A stretch of 41,891 bases of DNA from Longimicrobium sp. (GTDB lineage: Bacteria; Gemmatimonadota; Gemmatimonadetes; Longimicrobiales; Longimicrobiaceae). This document shows, in pieces, positions 7,665 through 17,537 of this stretch (its first letter is position 1; every line of letters starts with the position of its first letter). The notes beneath the pieces are model-generated. The model saw only the letters and a program-made list of their open reading frames with translations. It was not told where the DNA came from and did no database searches. The position numbers and the translations under genes are program-made. The DNA is taken from assembly GCA_036389795.1 (NCBI GenBank), contig DASVWD010000164.1, positions 1 to 41,891 of the forward strand, given 5' to 3'.

Positions 7665-8912
7665 TCACTGCTCCGGGGCTTCTGGTGGATTTAAGTGTCG
7701 CTCAGCAAGAAGCTTCGCCTGATGAACCGTTTCAGCGAAACGGTTGATACGCATCCTGATTCCGTTGATTGACCCCTCGTGCTGGGAGACAATGAGGCGC
7801 GCTTCATCTCTGACTTCGGAAGGTGCGATCAGCAGCCATTGTGTGGACTTCGTTAAACGTTTCACAATTGTATCCAACTCAGCGGAAAGTGCAGTGAGCC
7901 GCTGCTGTGCTTCTAACAGCGCCTGTGCACGGTTGGTCATCTCGATTCTCTGCGGTTGAGCTGTCGGGGAATAGGAGTTCAGAACGGAGTTAAGCACCGG
8001 CGTGAGTGCTAATTCCAAAGCGGCCATCTGCTGCTCCACCCGCCCTAAAGCTTCATTCAGTTCCTTGAGTGCTACTTCGAGGACTTCTCGGAGCGTGGAA
8101 CCGGTGAACTCGGCCTCCATCTGCTCTATCGCCTCTGACGGGGTGATCCGTCCGAAAGCAAGATCCTTGCGGATCTCGATCAACGTATCCAGAAACCGTG
8201 GCGACCGGCTGTGGGCTACGAGGCGACGGCCAAGCTCAGTTAGTGCAACTAAGAGCACTGCAAGCCGGAAAGCGGCCCGTTGCGTACCGGGATGCAGAGT
8301 CGGGAGTGCGAATGCGAAGCCCAAAATGGAGATACAAAGCAGAAGAAGAAGAACAAAGCGTCCGATTGAAGCACCCGTCTCGAATTTCGGAGAACGCAAC
8401 GGAACAAAGATTCCGAGCTTTGGACCAATGAGGATAACCACGGCCCCGAGCAGCGATACGGCCCAATAGATAAGACCGGCAGCGGTTCCCCAGACGGGTA
8501 TCCGATGAACCACGAAGATGATCAATACCAGAAAAGCAGTCGCATGAAAGACTGCTTCCGCCGCATAGGTACCGAGACTTTTAAAGTGCCGTGCTGCTAT
8601 AAATCTGTGGCCGAGCGGACGCCAAGAAGGGTCGCTATTCCGACCAAACAACGAGAAAGCAAGCTCCCGAATGCTCAGCAGAAGTAGCCCCCACCGAACG
8701 ACCTCTTGAATTTCAAATCCGCCTGACTCCCAAAACCCGAGAGCAGACCAAGATACTGCAGCCGTCGCACCGATAATTGCAAAGAGTGTCCACCCACTCC
8801 TTTCCTGTTCCGAGGTAACTCGTGTGATTTCCGCGTCCAGCACATGCATCACGCTTTCCGCACTCGGCCAAGAACTCTTAGCTTCGGGTGGCCGATCATT
8901 GGCTTCGCTCAC
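7665..8912 (-). CDS. Unknown membrane protein with long helical C-terminus, atypical GC
   Basis: 415 residues. I do not recognise a family. The first ~220 residues carry about six hydrophobic segments in pairs (LFAIIGATAAVSWSALGF; VVRWGLLLLSI; AVFHATAFLVLIIFVV; LIYWAVSLLGAVVILIG; FVLLLLLCISILGFAFAL; AFRLAVLLVALTEL). The last ~180 are charged and helical with coiled-coil character (ALKELNEALGRVEQQMAALE, then ALLEAQQRLTALSAELDTIV). GC is visibly lower than in neighbours, about mid-50s by eye against ~70. The GTG at 8912 lies 11 bases after the nrnA stop but has no clear ribosome site; the ATG at 8849 has GGAAAG upstream and is an alternative start that removes 21 residues. Probably an inner-membrane protein with a cytoplasmic coiled coil, acquired horizontally. 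Confidence 0.75.
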   Translation of the reverse strand: MSEANDRPPEAKSSWPSAESVMHVLDAEITRVTSEQERSGWTLFAIIGATAAVSWSALGFWESGGFEIQEVVRWGLLLLSIRELAFSLFGRNSDPSWRPLGHRFIAARHFKSLGTYAAEAVFHATAFLVLIIFVVHRIPVWGTAAGLIYWAVSLLGAVVILIGPKLGIFVPLRSPKFETGASIGRFVLLLLLCISILGFAFALPTLHPGTQRAAFRLAVLLVALTELGRRLVAHSRSPRFLDTLIEIRKDLAFGRITPSEAIEQMEAEFTGSTLREVLEVALKELNEALGRVEQQMAALELALTPVLNSVLNSYSPTAQPQRIEMTNRAQALLEAQQRLTALSAELDTIVKRLTKSTQWLLIAPSEVRDEARLIVSQHEGSINGIRMRINRFAETVHQAKLLAERHLNPPEAPEQ

Positions 8913-8923
8913 GTGACGGCGCG

Positions 8924-9964
8924 TCAGTGCGGGAGCGGATTAGGCCCCTTGAGCGCGTCGCGGACGGCGGGGATCACCTGCGAGGCGACCGTCTCGGCGG
9001 GGCCCTCGACGAGCGCGCCGGCGGCCTTCACGTGGCCGCCGCCGCCGAAGCGCCGCGCCAGGCGGTTGACGTCGGCGTGGCCGTTGGAGCGGAAGGAGAC
9101 CTTGGTCTTGCCGTCGCCCGTCTCGCGGAAGAGGAGCGCCACCTCGGTGCCCTCGATGGAGCGGGCGTGCTCGATCAGCCCGTCGAAGTCCTCGCCGGTG
9201 GCCTCCAGGCGCCGGGCGGTCTGGTCGGTCACCACCATCCAGGCCAGCCCCACCGCCGGGTCCACCCGCAGCGACTCGAGCGCCTCGCGCAAGAGCGACA
9301 GCCGCCGCAGCGGCGCCGTGGCGAAGAGCCGCCGGTACACCCACTCGGGGTCGATCCCCCGCGCCAGGAGCCGCGCCGCCACCGCGTGCGAGCGCGGCGT
9401 GGTGTTGCTGAAGCGGAAGCTCCCCGTGTCGCTCACGATGGCCACGTACGCTCCCAGCGCCGCCGCGGAAGGCACGTCGTCGCCCGAGAGGACGATCAGG
9501 TCGTAGACCATCTCGCCCGTGGCGCTGGCGGAGGGGTCCTGCACGGCGGTGTCGCCCAGCACCTCGGCCCCGGCGGGGTGGTGGTCGACCACCAGGGTGC
9601 GCTCGCGGGGGAGCCGCGCGGCCAGCTCGCCCACGCGCGGGGGCTCGCTGGTGTCGAGCACCACGAACAGGTCGGCCTCGGTCAGCGCCGCCTCGGCCTC
9701 GGGGGTGCCCAGGTCGGCCACCGCGTCGTGGCGGTGCAGGAGGAAGCGGAACCCCTCCGGGAAGGGCGTGGGGTTCACGATCGAGCACTCGATCCCCCGC
9801 CCCTCCAGCCACGCCGCCACCGCCGCCTCGGACCCGGCCCCGTCGCCGTCGGCGTGCACGTGCGTGGTGAGCACCACCCGCCGCGCGGCGAGCAGGCGCT
9901 GGAGCACGCGGCGGAGCGTGAACGAGCGCGAGTCGGGAACGTCGAGGAGGTCGTTCAGGGCCAT
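8924..9964 (-). CDS. nrnA: DHH/DHHA1 phosphoesterase, NrnA-like nanoRNase / pAp phosphatase
   Basis: A cytoplasmic Mn-dependent phosphoesterase that degrades short oligoribonucleotides and, in many members, 3'-phosphoadenosine 5'-phosphate. The 346 residues hold all DHH motifs in order: THVHADGDGAGS (metal site), VLDTSEPPR, VVDHHPAG (the DHH motif), AIVSDTGSFRFSNT, and the C-terminal DHHA1 domain with RRFGGGGHVKAAG. The length fits NrnA (about 320-345). ATG at 9964. The low-GC membrane gene starts 11 bases after its stop and may be co-transcribed. Confidence 0.92.
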   Translation of the reverse strand: MALNDLLDVPDSRSFTLRRVLQRLLAARRVVLTTHVHADGDGAGSEAAVAAWLEGRGIECSIVNPTPFPEGFRFLLHRHDAVADLGTPEAEAALTEADLFVVLDTSEPPRVGELAARLPRERTLVVDHHPAGAEVLGDTAVQDPSASATGEMVYDLIVLSGDDVPSAAALGAYVAIVSDTGSFRFSNTTPRSHAVAARLLARGIDPEWVYRRLFATAPLRRLSLLREALESLRVDPAVGLAWMVVTDQTARRLEATGEDFDGLIEHARSIEGTEVALLFRETGDGKTKVSFRSNGHADVNRLARRFGGGGHVKAAGALVEGPAETVASQVIPAVRDALKGPNPLPH

Positions 9965-10049
9965 CGGGCTTACCGGACGGAAAGAGCGCGGAAAACGAAT
10001 ACGCTACGCGCCGCGGGGCGGGAGCGCAATCGGTGCGCCGTAAAACCCG

Positions 10050-10089
10050 GTGCGTGAGTGCGAAAGTGCGAGAGTGCGAAAGTGCGATC
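10050..10089. repeat. Octamer tandem repeat GTGCGAAA, five units
   Basis: Five 8-base units in a row: GTGCGTGA, GTGCGAAA, GTGCGAGA, GTGCGAAA, GTGCGATC. The reverse complement of the first two units plus GTG (19 bases) recurs at 29517-29538, at the tgt stop codon. Confidence 0.85.
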
Positions 10090-10186
10090 CGGCTCCCAGC
10101 CGATCGTCGACACCGCGCGCGGGCCCGTCCCGGGTCGGTTGAAGCCTCGCGCGCGCCGGACCCGGCCTCCGCTCCGGACCCGACAG

Positions 10187-10224
10187 CGAGGCTTTCTGCC
10201 GTTGTTGCCGCGGGTTCACCCGCC
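10187..10224 (+). repeat. Dispersed intergenic element, copy 2
   Basis: Reads GAGGCTTTCTGCCGTTGTTG then CCGCGGGTTCACCCGCC. It matches the other five copies in the core CCGTTGTxGCCGCGG and in the flanking GCAGGC/GAGGC and TTCAACCGCC parts. Confidence 0.7.
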
Positions 10225-10280
10225 TTTTGCGAAGCACGCCACCCCGCGCCGCCCCTCCTCCACGCGCCGGAGGAGCCCAC

Positions 10281-10322
10281 GCAGGTGGGCTTTTCGCCGT
10301 CGTTGCCGCGGGTTCACCCGCC
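10281..10322 (+). repeat. Dispersed intergenic element, copy 3
   Basis: Reads GCAGGTGGGCTTTTCGCCGT then CGTTGCCGCGGGTTCACCCG. Lies about 90 bases after copy 2 in the same orientation, so the two form a tandem pair. Confidence 0.7.
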
Positions 10323-10341
10323 CCGACTCGTCCCGGCGTGC

Positions 10342-10369
10342 TTGACGCAGGTCCGCACGCGCGTAAGAT
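10342..10369 (+). promoter_or_regulatory. Candidate sigma70-type promoter, long leader to permease
   Basis: TTGACG, 16 bases, TAAGAT. The only gene downstream on this strand is the amino acid permease, 306 bases on, so this would give a long GC-rich 5' leader or a separate small RNA. Sequence match only. Confidence 0.4.
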
Positions 10370-10674
10370 TCACGACCTTCCCGGTTTCGCGGACGAAAAA
10401 CCCCGGCGTCTGGCGGCACGAATGCGGCGCACGCGCGCGCTCCCCACCTTCCTGATCGCCTCCGCGCTCCCCCACGGGCCGCGGAGCGCGCCGGGCCATT
10501 CCACCCGCCGGGCCACGCCGTGAAGCGCCCTCCGCCCCCCGCCGCCTCCCGGGCGGCCTTCATCGCACCGAGCAGACGTTCGACCGGTCCCGCGCGGGAC
10601 CTCGCAGCGGCGCGCCCACCCCGGGCGGCGCGCGTCCTCCCCCACGGCGGACGATAACCCTTCCAGGAGCCTCC

Positions 10675-12201
10675 ATGAGCCTATTCGCCCGCAAGTCCAT
10701 CGACGAGCTGCGCGCGGACGCGTTCTCCGAGGGCGAGCACTCGCTCAAGCGCGCGCTCTCGGCCACCAACCTCGTGCTGCTCGGCATCGGCGCCATCATC
10801 GGCGCCGGCATCTTCGTGCTCACGGGGAGCGCGGCGGCGCAGTACGCGGGGCCGGCCATCGTCATCTCGTTCATCGTGGCGGGGCTCGGCTGCCTCTTCG
10901 CGGGGCTGTGCTACGCCGAGTTCGCCGCCATGATCCCGATCGCCGGCAGCGCGTACACCTACGGCTACGCCACCCTCGGCGAGCTGATCGCCTGGATCAT
11001 CGGCTGGGACCTGATCCTGGAGTACCTCTTCGGCGCCTCCACCGTGGCCGTGGGGTGGTCGGGGTACTTCACGGCGTTCATGAACGAGCTGGGGATCAAG
11101 ATCCCCGCCGCGCTCAGCAGCGCGCCCTTCGCCTACGAGAACGGCGACTTCGTCCGCACCGGCGCCTTCCTCAACATCCCGGCGATCTTCCTGATCCTGC
11201 TGATGACCGCGCTGCTGGTGATCGGCATCCAGGAGTCGGCGCGCTTCAACAACATCATCGTCTACGTGAAGACGGCCATCGTGCTACTGGTGATCGCCTT
11301 CGGCTTCCAGTACGTGGACAGCGCCAACTGGTCGCCCTTCATCCCGCCCAACACCGGCGAGTTCGGCCAGTTCGGCTGGAGCGGGATCGTGCGCGGCGCG
11401 GCGGTGGTGTTCTTCGCCTACATCGGCTTCGACGCGGTGTCTACCGCCGCCCAGGAGGCCAAGAACCCGCAGCGCGACATGCCGATCGGCATGCTGGGGT
11501 CGCTGGCCATCTGCACGGTGCTCTACATCCTGATGGCGCTGGTGATGACGGGGATGGTGAAGTACACCGAGCTGAACGTGCCGCACCCGGTGTTCGTGGC
11601 CATCGACGCGGCGGGCCCGGCGCTGAAGTGGCTCACCTACTTCATCAACATCGGCGCCATCGCCGGCCTGGCCTCGGTGGTGCTGGTGATGCTCATGGGG
11701 CAGCCGCGCATCTTCTACTCGATGGCGCGCGACGGGCTGCTCCCGCCGGCCTTCGGCAAGGTGCACCCGCGCTTCCGCACCCCCTACATCACCACCATCC
11801 TCACCGGCGTGGTGGCGGCCGTCGTCGCCGGGCTCTTCCCGATCGGCATCCTGGGCGAGCTGGTCTCGATCGGCACCCTGCTGGCGTTCGTGATCGTGTG
11901 CGGCGGCATCATCTACCTGCGCTACAACGAGCCCGAGCGGCCACGCCCCTTCCGCACCCCCCTGGTGCCGCTGGTGCCGATCCTGGGGATCCTGATCTGC
12001 GGCTACATGATGTACTCGCTGCCGAAGGACACGTGGCTGCGGCTCATCATCTGGATGGCGCTGGGGCTGCTGATCTACTTCTTCTACAGCCGCAGCCACA
12101 GCGTGCTGCAGCGCACCGGGCACAGCTCGCACGCGGCGCAGCAGCAGCCCCCGGCGCCCACCTACACCGACTCGGACGAGCACCCCCGGCCTCCGCGCTG
12201 A
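10675..12201 (+). CDS. APC-superfamily amino acid permease (CAT/YfnA-like)
   Basis: A 508-residue inner-membrane amino acid transporter with 12 or more hydrophobic helices. The family signature [15 protein letters not shown] (about residues 37-51) starts TM1 and contains the substrate-binding loop. [22 protein letters not shown] and [27 protein letters not shown] are the typical TM3 and TM6 regions, and [20 protein letters not shown] the later conserved segment. Similar proteins are annotated as cationic amino acid transporters (YfnA-like); the actual substrate is unknown. CAGGAG precedes the ATG. The C-terminus is a Gln/Pro/His-rich soluble tail. A hairpin at 12261-12296 follows. Confidence 0.92.
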   Translation: MSLFARKSIDELRADAFSEGEHSLKRALSATNLVLLGIGAIIGAGIFVLTGSAAAQYAGPAIVISFIVAGLGCLFAGLCYAEFAAMIPIAGSAYTYGYATLGELIAWIIGWDLILEYLFGASTVAVGWSGYFTAFMNELGIKIPAALSSAPFAYENGDFVRTGAFLNIPAIFLILLMTALLVIGIQESARFNNIIVYVKTAIVLLVIAFGFQYVDSANWSPFIPPNTGEFGQFGWSGIVRGAAVVFFAYIGFDAVSTAAQEAKNPQRDMPIGMLGSLAICTVLYILMALVMTGMVKYTELNVPHPVFVAIDAAGPALKWLTYFINIGAIAGLASVVLVMLMGQPRIFYSMARDGLLPPAFGKVHPRFRTPYITTILTGVVAAVVAGLFPIGILGELVSIGTLLAFVIVCGGIIYLRYNEPERPRPFRTPLVPLVPILGILICGYMMYSLPKDTWLRLIIWMALGLLIYFFYSRSHSVLQRTGHSSHAAQQQPPAPTYTDSDEHPRPPR

Positions 12202-12260
12202 GGAGGGTGGCGCTCCCGCAGGGAAGGCCCCGGAGGGCTCCCGGGGAACAGCCGGTCGGT

Positions 12261-12296
12261 CGGACGCCGGTCGCGGAGTTTCGCGACCGGCGTCCG
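12261..12296. terminator. Hairpin after the permease
   Basis: A 15-bp perfect stem CGGACGCCGGTCGCG/CGCGACCGGCGTCCG around GAGTTT, followed by GACGTTAG. A likely transcription barrier between the permease and the pyrophosphatase gene, though the T-run is poor. Confidence 0.6.
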
Positions 12297-12416
12297 GACG
12301 TTAGAATCCCCGCGCGCGCGGCCCTTCCGGCTCGCGCGAGAGGCCGCGCGCTCCGCTTCCGAGGAACGGGGCGGCGCCCGGAGTGGGCAGTCTACCGACA
12401 TAAAGCAAACCGGAGC

Positions 12417-14627
<2,211 letters not shown>

Positions 14628-14658
14628 GCGGCGGCGCGCGGCGTCGGAGGAATCACAG

Positions 14659-14692
14659 CGAAGCCCGGCCGGGATGCCCCGGCCGGGCTTCG
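14659..14692. terminator. Terminator after hppA
   Basis: A 15-bp perfect stem CGAAGCCCGGCCGGG/CCCGGCCGGGCTTCG with a 4-base loop, followed by TCGTTCC, 31 bases after the hppA stop. Confidence 0.75.
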
Positions 14693-14888
14693 TCGTTCCA
14701 ACTAAACTGGACCGAGGATTTTCAGGTATTGTTCGACTCCTAACGAGACATCCCGTCCGATGTCTACCCCTCTGGTTTTCTCCATAGGTACATCTTGATG
14801 CCGGAAAATACCGGTACTTGCCGACACATTTCCATCCGCGTAAAATGGACGTCCCGCACGAGGTCGTGGCGATCTCTTTTCCCCGCCC

Positions 14889-14917
14889 TTGACGAAACCC
14901 AGCGATAGGTTTATTCT
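14889..14917 (+). promoter_or_regulatory. Sigma70-like promoter at the DUF4160 gene start
   Basis: TTGACG, 17 bases, TATTCT. This is the best -35/-10 match I found in the window. The -10 box ends one base before the ATG at 14919, so transcription from here would start inside or after that codon; the next in-frame ATG is at 14937. Confidence 0.45.
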
Positions 14918-14918
14918 G

Positions 14919-15155
14919 ATGAGCACCGTACTTCGGATGGACGGGTACGCCGTCGTCATCCACACGCGCGACCACCCTCCGCCGCACGTCCACGTGCTGT
15001 ACGGAGGAGACGAAGAGGAAATCGTGGTGAACCTGCGTCCGATCGCGGTTCGCGAGGTCCGGGGGATGCGGCCCCAGCACATCGTCGAGGCCGTGCGCAT
15101 CGTCGAAGAGCACAAGATCTACCTGCTGATCAAGTGGAAGGTGATCCATGGCTGA
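14919..15155 (+). CDS. DUF4160 family protein
   Basis: 78 residues with the DUF4160 pattern: STVLRMDGYAVVIHTRD at the start, then the near-invariant HPPPHVHV, and a C-terminal helix (IVEAVRIVEEHKIYLLIKW). Biochemical function is unknown to me; the family is usually found directly upstream of a DUF2442 gene, as here. The stop overlaps the DUF2442 start (ATGGCTGA), so the two are translationally coupled. Start: the ATG at 14919 fits the family's usual N-terminus, but a promoter-like -10 sits immediately upstream, so the message would be leaderless or start at Met 7 (14937). Confidence 0.82.
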   Translation: MSTVLRMDGYAVVIHTRDHPPPHVHVLYGGDEEEIVVNLRPIAVREVRGMRPQHIVEAVRIVEEHKIYLLIKWKVIHG

Positions 15156-15573
15156 ACGGCTCTCCGAGGCCGAGATCCTGGCCCAGGTCGACGCCGCGAC
15201 CCGCCGGGCCCGGCGCGCGGACGCCACCGAGCCGCGCGCCGTCGCGGCCCGCTACGATCCCGATTCGCGCCTGGTGACGGTCGAGCTGCGCAACCGCTGC
15301 ACGTTCGCGTTCCCGCCGGAGCTGGAGCCGGACCTCGCGCACCTGGCGCCCGGCGTCCTGGCCGGCGTCCGCGTGGCCTCGGGGGGGCGCGCGCTGCACT
15401 GGGAGGAGCCGGACGTGCACATCGACGTCCCCGGGCTGATCGCGCACGCGATCGGGCTCGACGCGTGGGCGCCGAAGTACCTGGGCTCGCGGACCAGCGC
15501 GGCCAAGGCGCGCGCCTCGCGCGAGAACGGCAGGAAGGGAGGACGGCCGCGGCGGCGCGCCACTCCCGAGTAG
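15148..15573 (+). CDS. DUF2442 domain protein
   Basis: 141 residues. The DUF2442 core is AVAARYDPDSRLVTVELRNR, then FAFPPEL and LHWEEPDVHIDVPGLIAHAIG. A basic C-terminal tail follows (SRENGRKGGRPRRRATPE), of the kind seen in many family members. Together with the upstream DUF4160 gene (8-base overlap) it forms the two-gene unit typical of these families, which has been suggested to be toxin-antitoxin-like; I treat that as unproven. The epimerase-like gene begins 9 bases after the stop, so the transcript may extend into it. Confidence 0.85.
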   Translation: MAERLSEAEILAQVDAATRRARRADATEPRAVAARYDPDSRLVTVELRNRCTFAFPPELEPDLAHLAPGVLAGVRVASGGRALHWEEPDVHIDVPGLIAHAIGLDAWAPKYLGSRTSAAKARASRENGRKGGRPRRRATPE

Positions 15574-15581
15574 CCCGCAGC

Positions 15582-16613
15582 GTGCGCGTCCTGGTCATCG
15601 GCGGCACGCGCTTCGTCGGGCCGTGGGTGGTGCGGCGGCTGGTGGAGGCGGGGCACGAGGTCGCCGTCTTCCACCGCGGCCGGACGGAGGCGGAGCTGCC
15701 GGAGGGCGTGGAGGAGGTGCGGGGCGACCGGGCCCGGCTGGCTTCGTTCGCCGCCGCGCTGCGCCGCCTGCGCCCGCGGGTGGTGCTCGACATGGTGCCG
15801 TACACGGAGCGCGACGCGCGGGAGCTGCTGCGGACGTTCCGGGGCGTGGCCGAGCGGGTGGTGGCGGCCGGCAGCGGCGACGTGTACCTCGCCTACGACC
15901 GGCTGCGCCGCGTGAGCCCCGGCGAGCCCGGCCCGGTTCCGCTGGCGGAGGACGCGCCGCTGCGGGAGGTGCTCCACCCCTACCGGGCGGACGCGCCGGG
16001 GCCGGAGCACTGGACGTACGACTACGACAAGATCCCGGTGGAGCGCGTGGTCCTGGGCGACCCGGAGCTGCCCGGCACGGTGCTGCGCCTGCCGTGCGTC
16101 TACGGCCCGCGCGACCAGTTCCGCCGGGTGCGCGAGTACCTGCGGCGCATGGACGACGGCAGGCCCGCCATCCTGCTGGAGGAGGGGCACGCGGCCTGGC
16201 GCTGGACGCGCGGCTACGTGGAAGACGTGGCCGCGGCGGTGGCGCTGGCGGTGACGGACGCGCGCTCCGCCGGCCGCGTCTACAACGTGGGCGAGCCGGA
16301 CGCGCTCACCGAGGCGGAGTGGGTGCGCGCCATCGGCCGCGTGGCGGGGTGGGAGGGGATGGTCGTGGCCGTACCCCGCGGCCGCCTCCCCGCGCACCTG
16401 GCGCCGGATGACTTCGACTGGCGGCACCACCTGGCCACCGACTCGTCGCGGATCCGCGCGGAGCTGGGCTGGGCCGAGGCCGTCCCGCGCGGCGAAGCGC
16501 TCCGGCGCACCATCGCCTGGGAGCGCGCGCACCCGCCGGACGGCGGCGCGGCGCAGCCCGACTACGCGGCGGAGGACGCGGCACTGCGGAAGATCGCCGG
16601 CTGTCTCCCGTAA
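15582..16613 (+). CDS. NAD-dependent epimerase/dehydratase-like extended SDR
   Basis: 343 residues. The nucleotide-binding motif VLVIGGTRFVGPWVVRRL stands at the very start, so the GTG at 15582 is well supported; 9 bases separate it from the DUF2442 stop. YDYDK (Y-x-x-x-K) after EHWT is the catalytic pair, LRLPCVYGPRDQFRRV the family substrate-loop segment, and GRVYNVGEPDALTEAEWV the typical C-terminal domain. Atypical extended SDR; it could be an NDP-sugar epimerase or, as with some bacterial relatives of plant CSP41, have another role. Substrate unknown. Confidence 0.88.
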   Translation: MRVLVIGGTRFVGPWVVRRLVEAGHEVAVFHRGRTEAELPEGVEEVRGDRARLASFAAALRRLRPRVVLDMVPYTERDARELLRTFRGVAERVVAAGSGDVYLAYDRLRRVSPGEPGPVPLAEDAPLREVLHPYRADAPGPEHWTYDYDKIPVERVVLGDPELPGTVLRLPCVYGPRDQFRRVREYLRRMDDGRPAILLEEGHAAWRWTRGYVEDVAAAVALAVTDARSAGRVYNVGEPDALTEAEWVRAIGRVAGWEGMVVAVPRGRLPAHLAPDDFDWRHHLATDSSRIRAELGWAEAVPRGEALRRTIAWERAHPPDGGAAQPDYAAEDAALRKIAGCLP

Positions 16614-16748
16614 ACGTTTCCCCTGTACCTGGCGATCGCGGCGGCCGCATCGTTATGAAGCTGGGCCGGAGCGCGGCTATCTCTCGGCGGGCGTCGCAGT
16701 TGCGCCTGGACACAGGGCGTAGCAGAGCAGATGCGGCCAACAAGACTG

Positions 16749-16777
16749 TTGCATCACGTCTGTTTGCACTTTAGCTT
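16749..16777 (+). promoter_or_regulatory. Possible promoter for the response regulator
   Basis: TTGCAT, 17 bases, TAGCTT, about 75 bases before the regulator ATG, in a locally AT-richer stretch. Weak sequence match only. Confidence 0.3.
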
Positions 16778-16850
16778 GCTATCCCCCACCCAACGCGGGC
16801 CAGGTCCACAGGCGTCCGGAATCGCCGGGCGCCCACGCGGAGCACACGCC

Positions 16851-17255
16851 ATGGCGTCGAAGACCGTGCTCATCGTGGACGACGACCCCGACCAGCATGT
16901 ACTCTGTGGTCTGTACCTGGAGCATTCCGGGTACGCGGTCCTCCACGCGCACGACGGACGGGAAGGCTACGAGACGGCGCGGTCCAGGCAGCCCTCGCTG
17001 ATCCTGATGGACCTGCGCATGCCGCGCCTGGACGGGGCGTCGGCGTTCCGGCTCCTGGCCGCGGACGACGACACCCGCGCCATCCCGGTGGTGGCGCTCT
17101 CGGCCGACGTGCTGGAGTGGTCGGAGACGCGCGCGCTGCGGGAGGGCTTCGCCGGGCACATCGCCAAGCCGTGCGACCTGCGCCGGATCCGCGACCTGGT
17201 GCAGCGCCTGATCGGCCCCGCCGAGCCGGCCGGGATGGCCGCGGCCATGGCCTGA
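16851..17255 (+). CDS. Single-domain (CheY-like) response regulator
   Basis: 134 residues forming only a receiver domain. Acidic pocket D10-D11-D12 (VLIVDDDPD), phospho-acceptor D54 (ILMDLRMPRLDG), Ser84 in VVALSAD at the conserved Thr/Ser site, and K106 in HIAKPCD are all present, so phosphotransfer should work. There is no output domain. No histidine kinase lies in the window, so the partner is unknown; it may act by protein contact or in a phosphorelay. An intrinsic terminator follows within 25 bases. Confidence 0.93.
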   Translation: MASKTVLIVDDDPDQHVLCGLYLEHSGYAVLHAHDGREGYETARSRQPSLILMDLRMPRLDGASAFRLLAADDDTRAIPVVALSADVLEWSETRALREGFAGHIAKPCDLRRIRDLVQRLIGPAEPAGMAAAMA

Positions 17256-17279
17256 TTCGAAGCCTGCACATCGATCGCC

Positions 17280-17307
17280 AGCGGATGCCGGGTCCCCGGC
17301 ATCCGCT
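17280..17307 (+). terminator. Intrinsic terminator after the response regulator
   Basis: A 13-base perfect inverted repeat AGCGGATGCCGGG/CCCGGCATCCGCT followed by GTTTTCTTTT. The best rho-independent terminator in the window. Confidence 0.88.
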
Positions 17308-17345
17308 GTTTTCTTTTGGATGAGTTCTCCAGACACAACGAGACT

Positions 17346-17420
17346 CTCACAGAGGACACAGAGGGCACGGAGGAACAGCGGGTCGGATGCAGTTCTCTGT
17401 GTCCTCCGTGTCCTCTGTGA
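17346..17420. repeat. CACAGAGG palindromic repeat, second copy
   Basis: Left arm TCACAGAGGACACAGAGGGC..., right arm ...GTCCTCCGTGTCCTCTGTGA. Shares unit sequence and the GGAACAGCGG linker with the repeat at 9-90. Confidence 0.8.
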
Positions 17421-17437
17421 GACAAAAACAGCAGGCC

Positions 17438-17507
17438 TCACGCAGAGTCAGCAGAGTTAGCAGAGAACCCCTCGTTGTTCTCTGTTGACTCTGCTGACTC
17501 TGCGTGA
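17438..17507. repeat. Third palindrome of the same architecture, built on GTCAGCAGA units
   Basis: Left arm TCACGCAGAGTCAGCAGAGT... (17438-17468) and right arm ...GACTCTGCTGACTCTGCGTGA (about 17475-17507) are close to a perfect inverted repeat with a short loop. Same layout as the CACAGAGG palindrome 18 bases away, but with a different unit. It lies just past the 3' end of the TamB-like gene (stop at 17538). Confidence 0.8.
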
Positions 17508-17537
17508 TCCAAATCTGTTGAAGTTTGGATGTTTGGA

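Larger units (their letters stand above)
9965..10674. other. Long intergenic region with several repeats and a candidate leader
   Basis: About 700 bases without a credible gene. In order: an octamer tandem repeat (10050-10089), two adjacent copies of the GCAGGC...CCGTTGTTGCCGCGGGTT element (10187-10224, 10281-10322), a candidate promoter (10342-10369), and about 300 bases of very GC-rich sequence leading to the amino acid permease. Confidence 0.6.

Noticed and set aside
16281-16743. Minus-strand frames over the end of the epimerase-like gene
   Set aside because: They are antisense to a gene with clear SDR motifs and show no domain.
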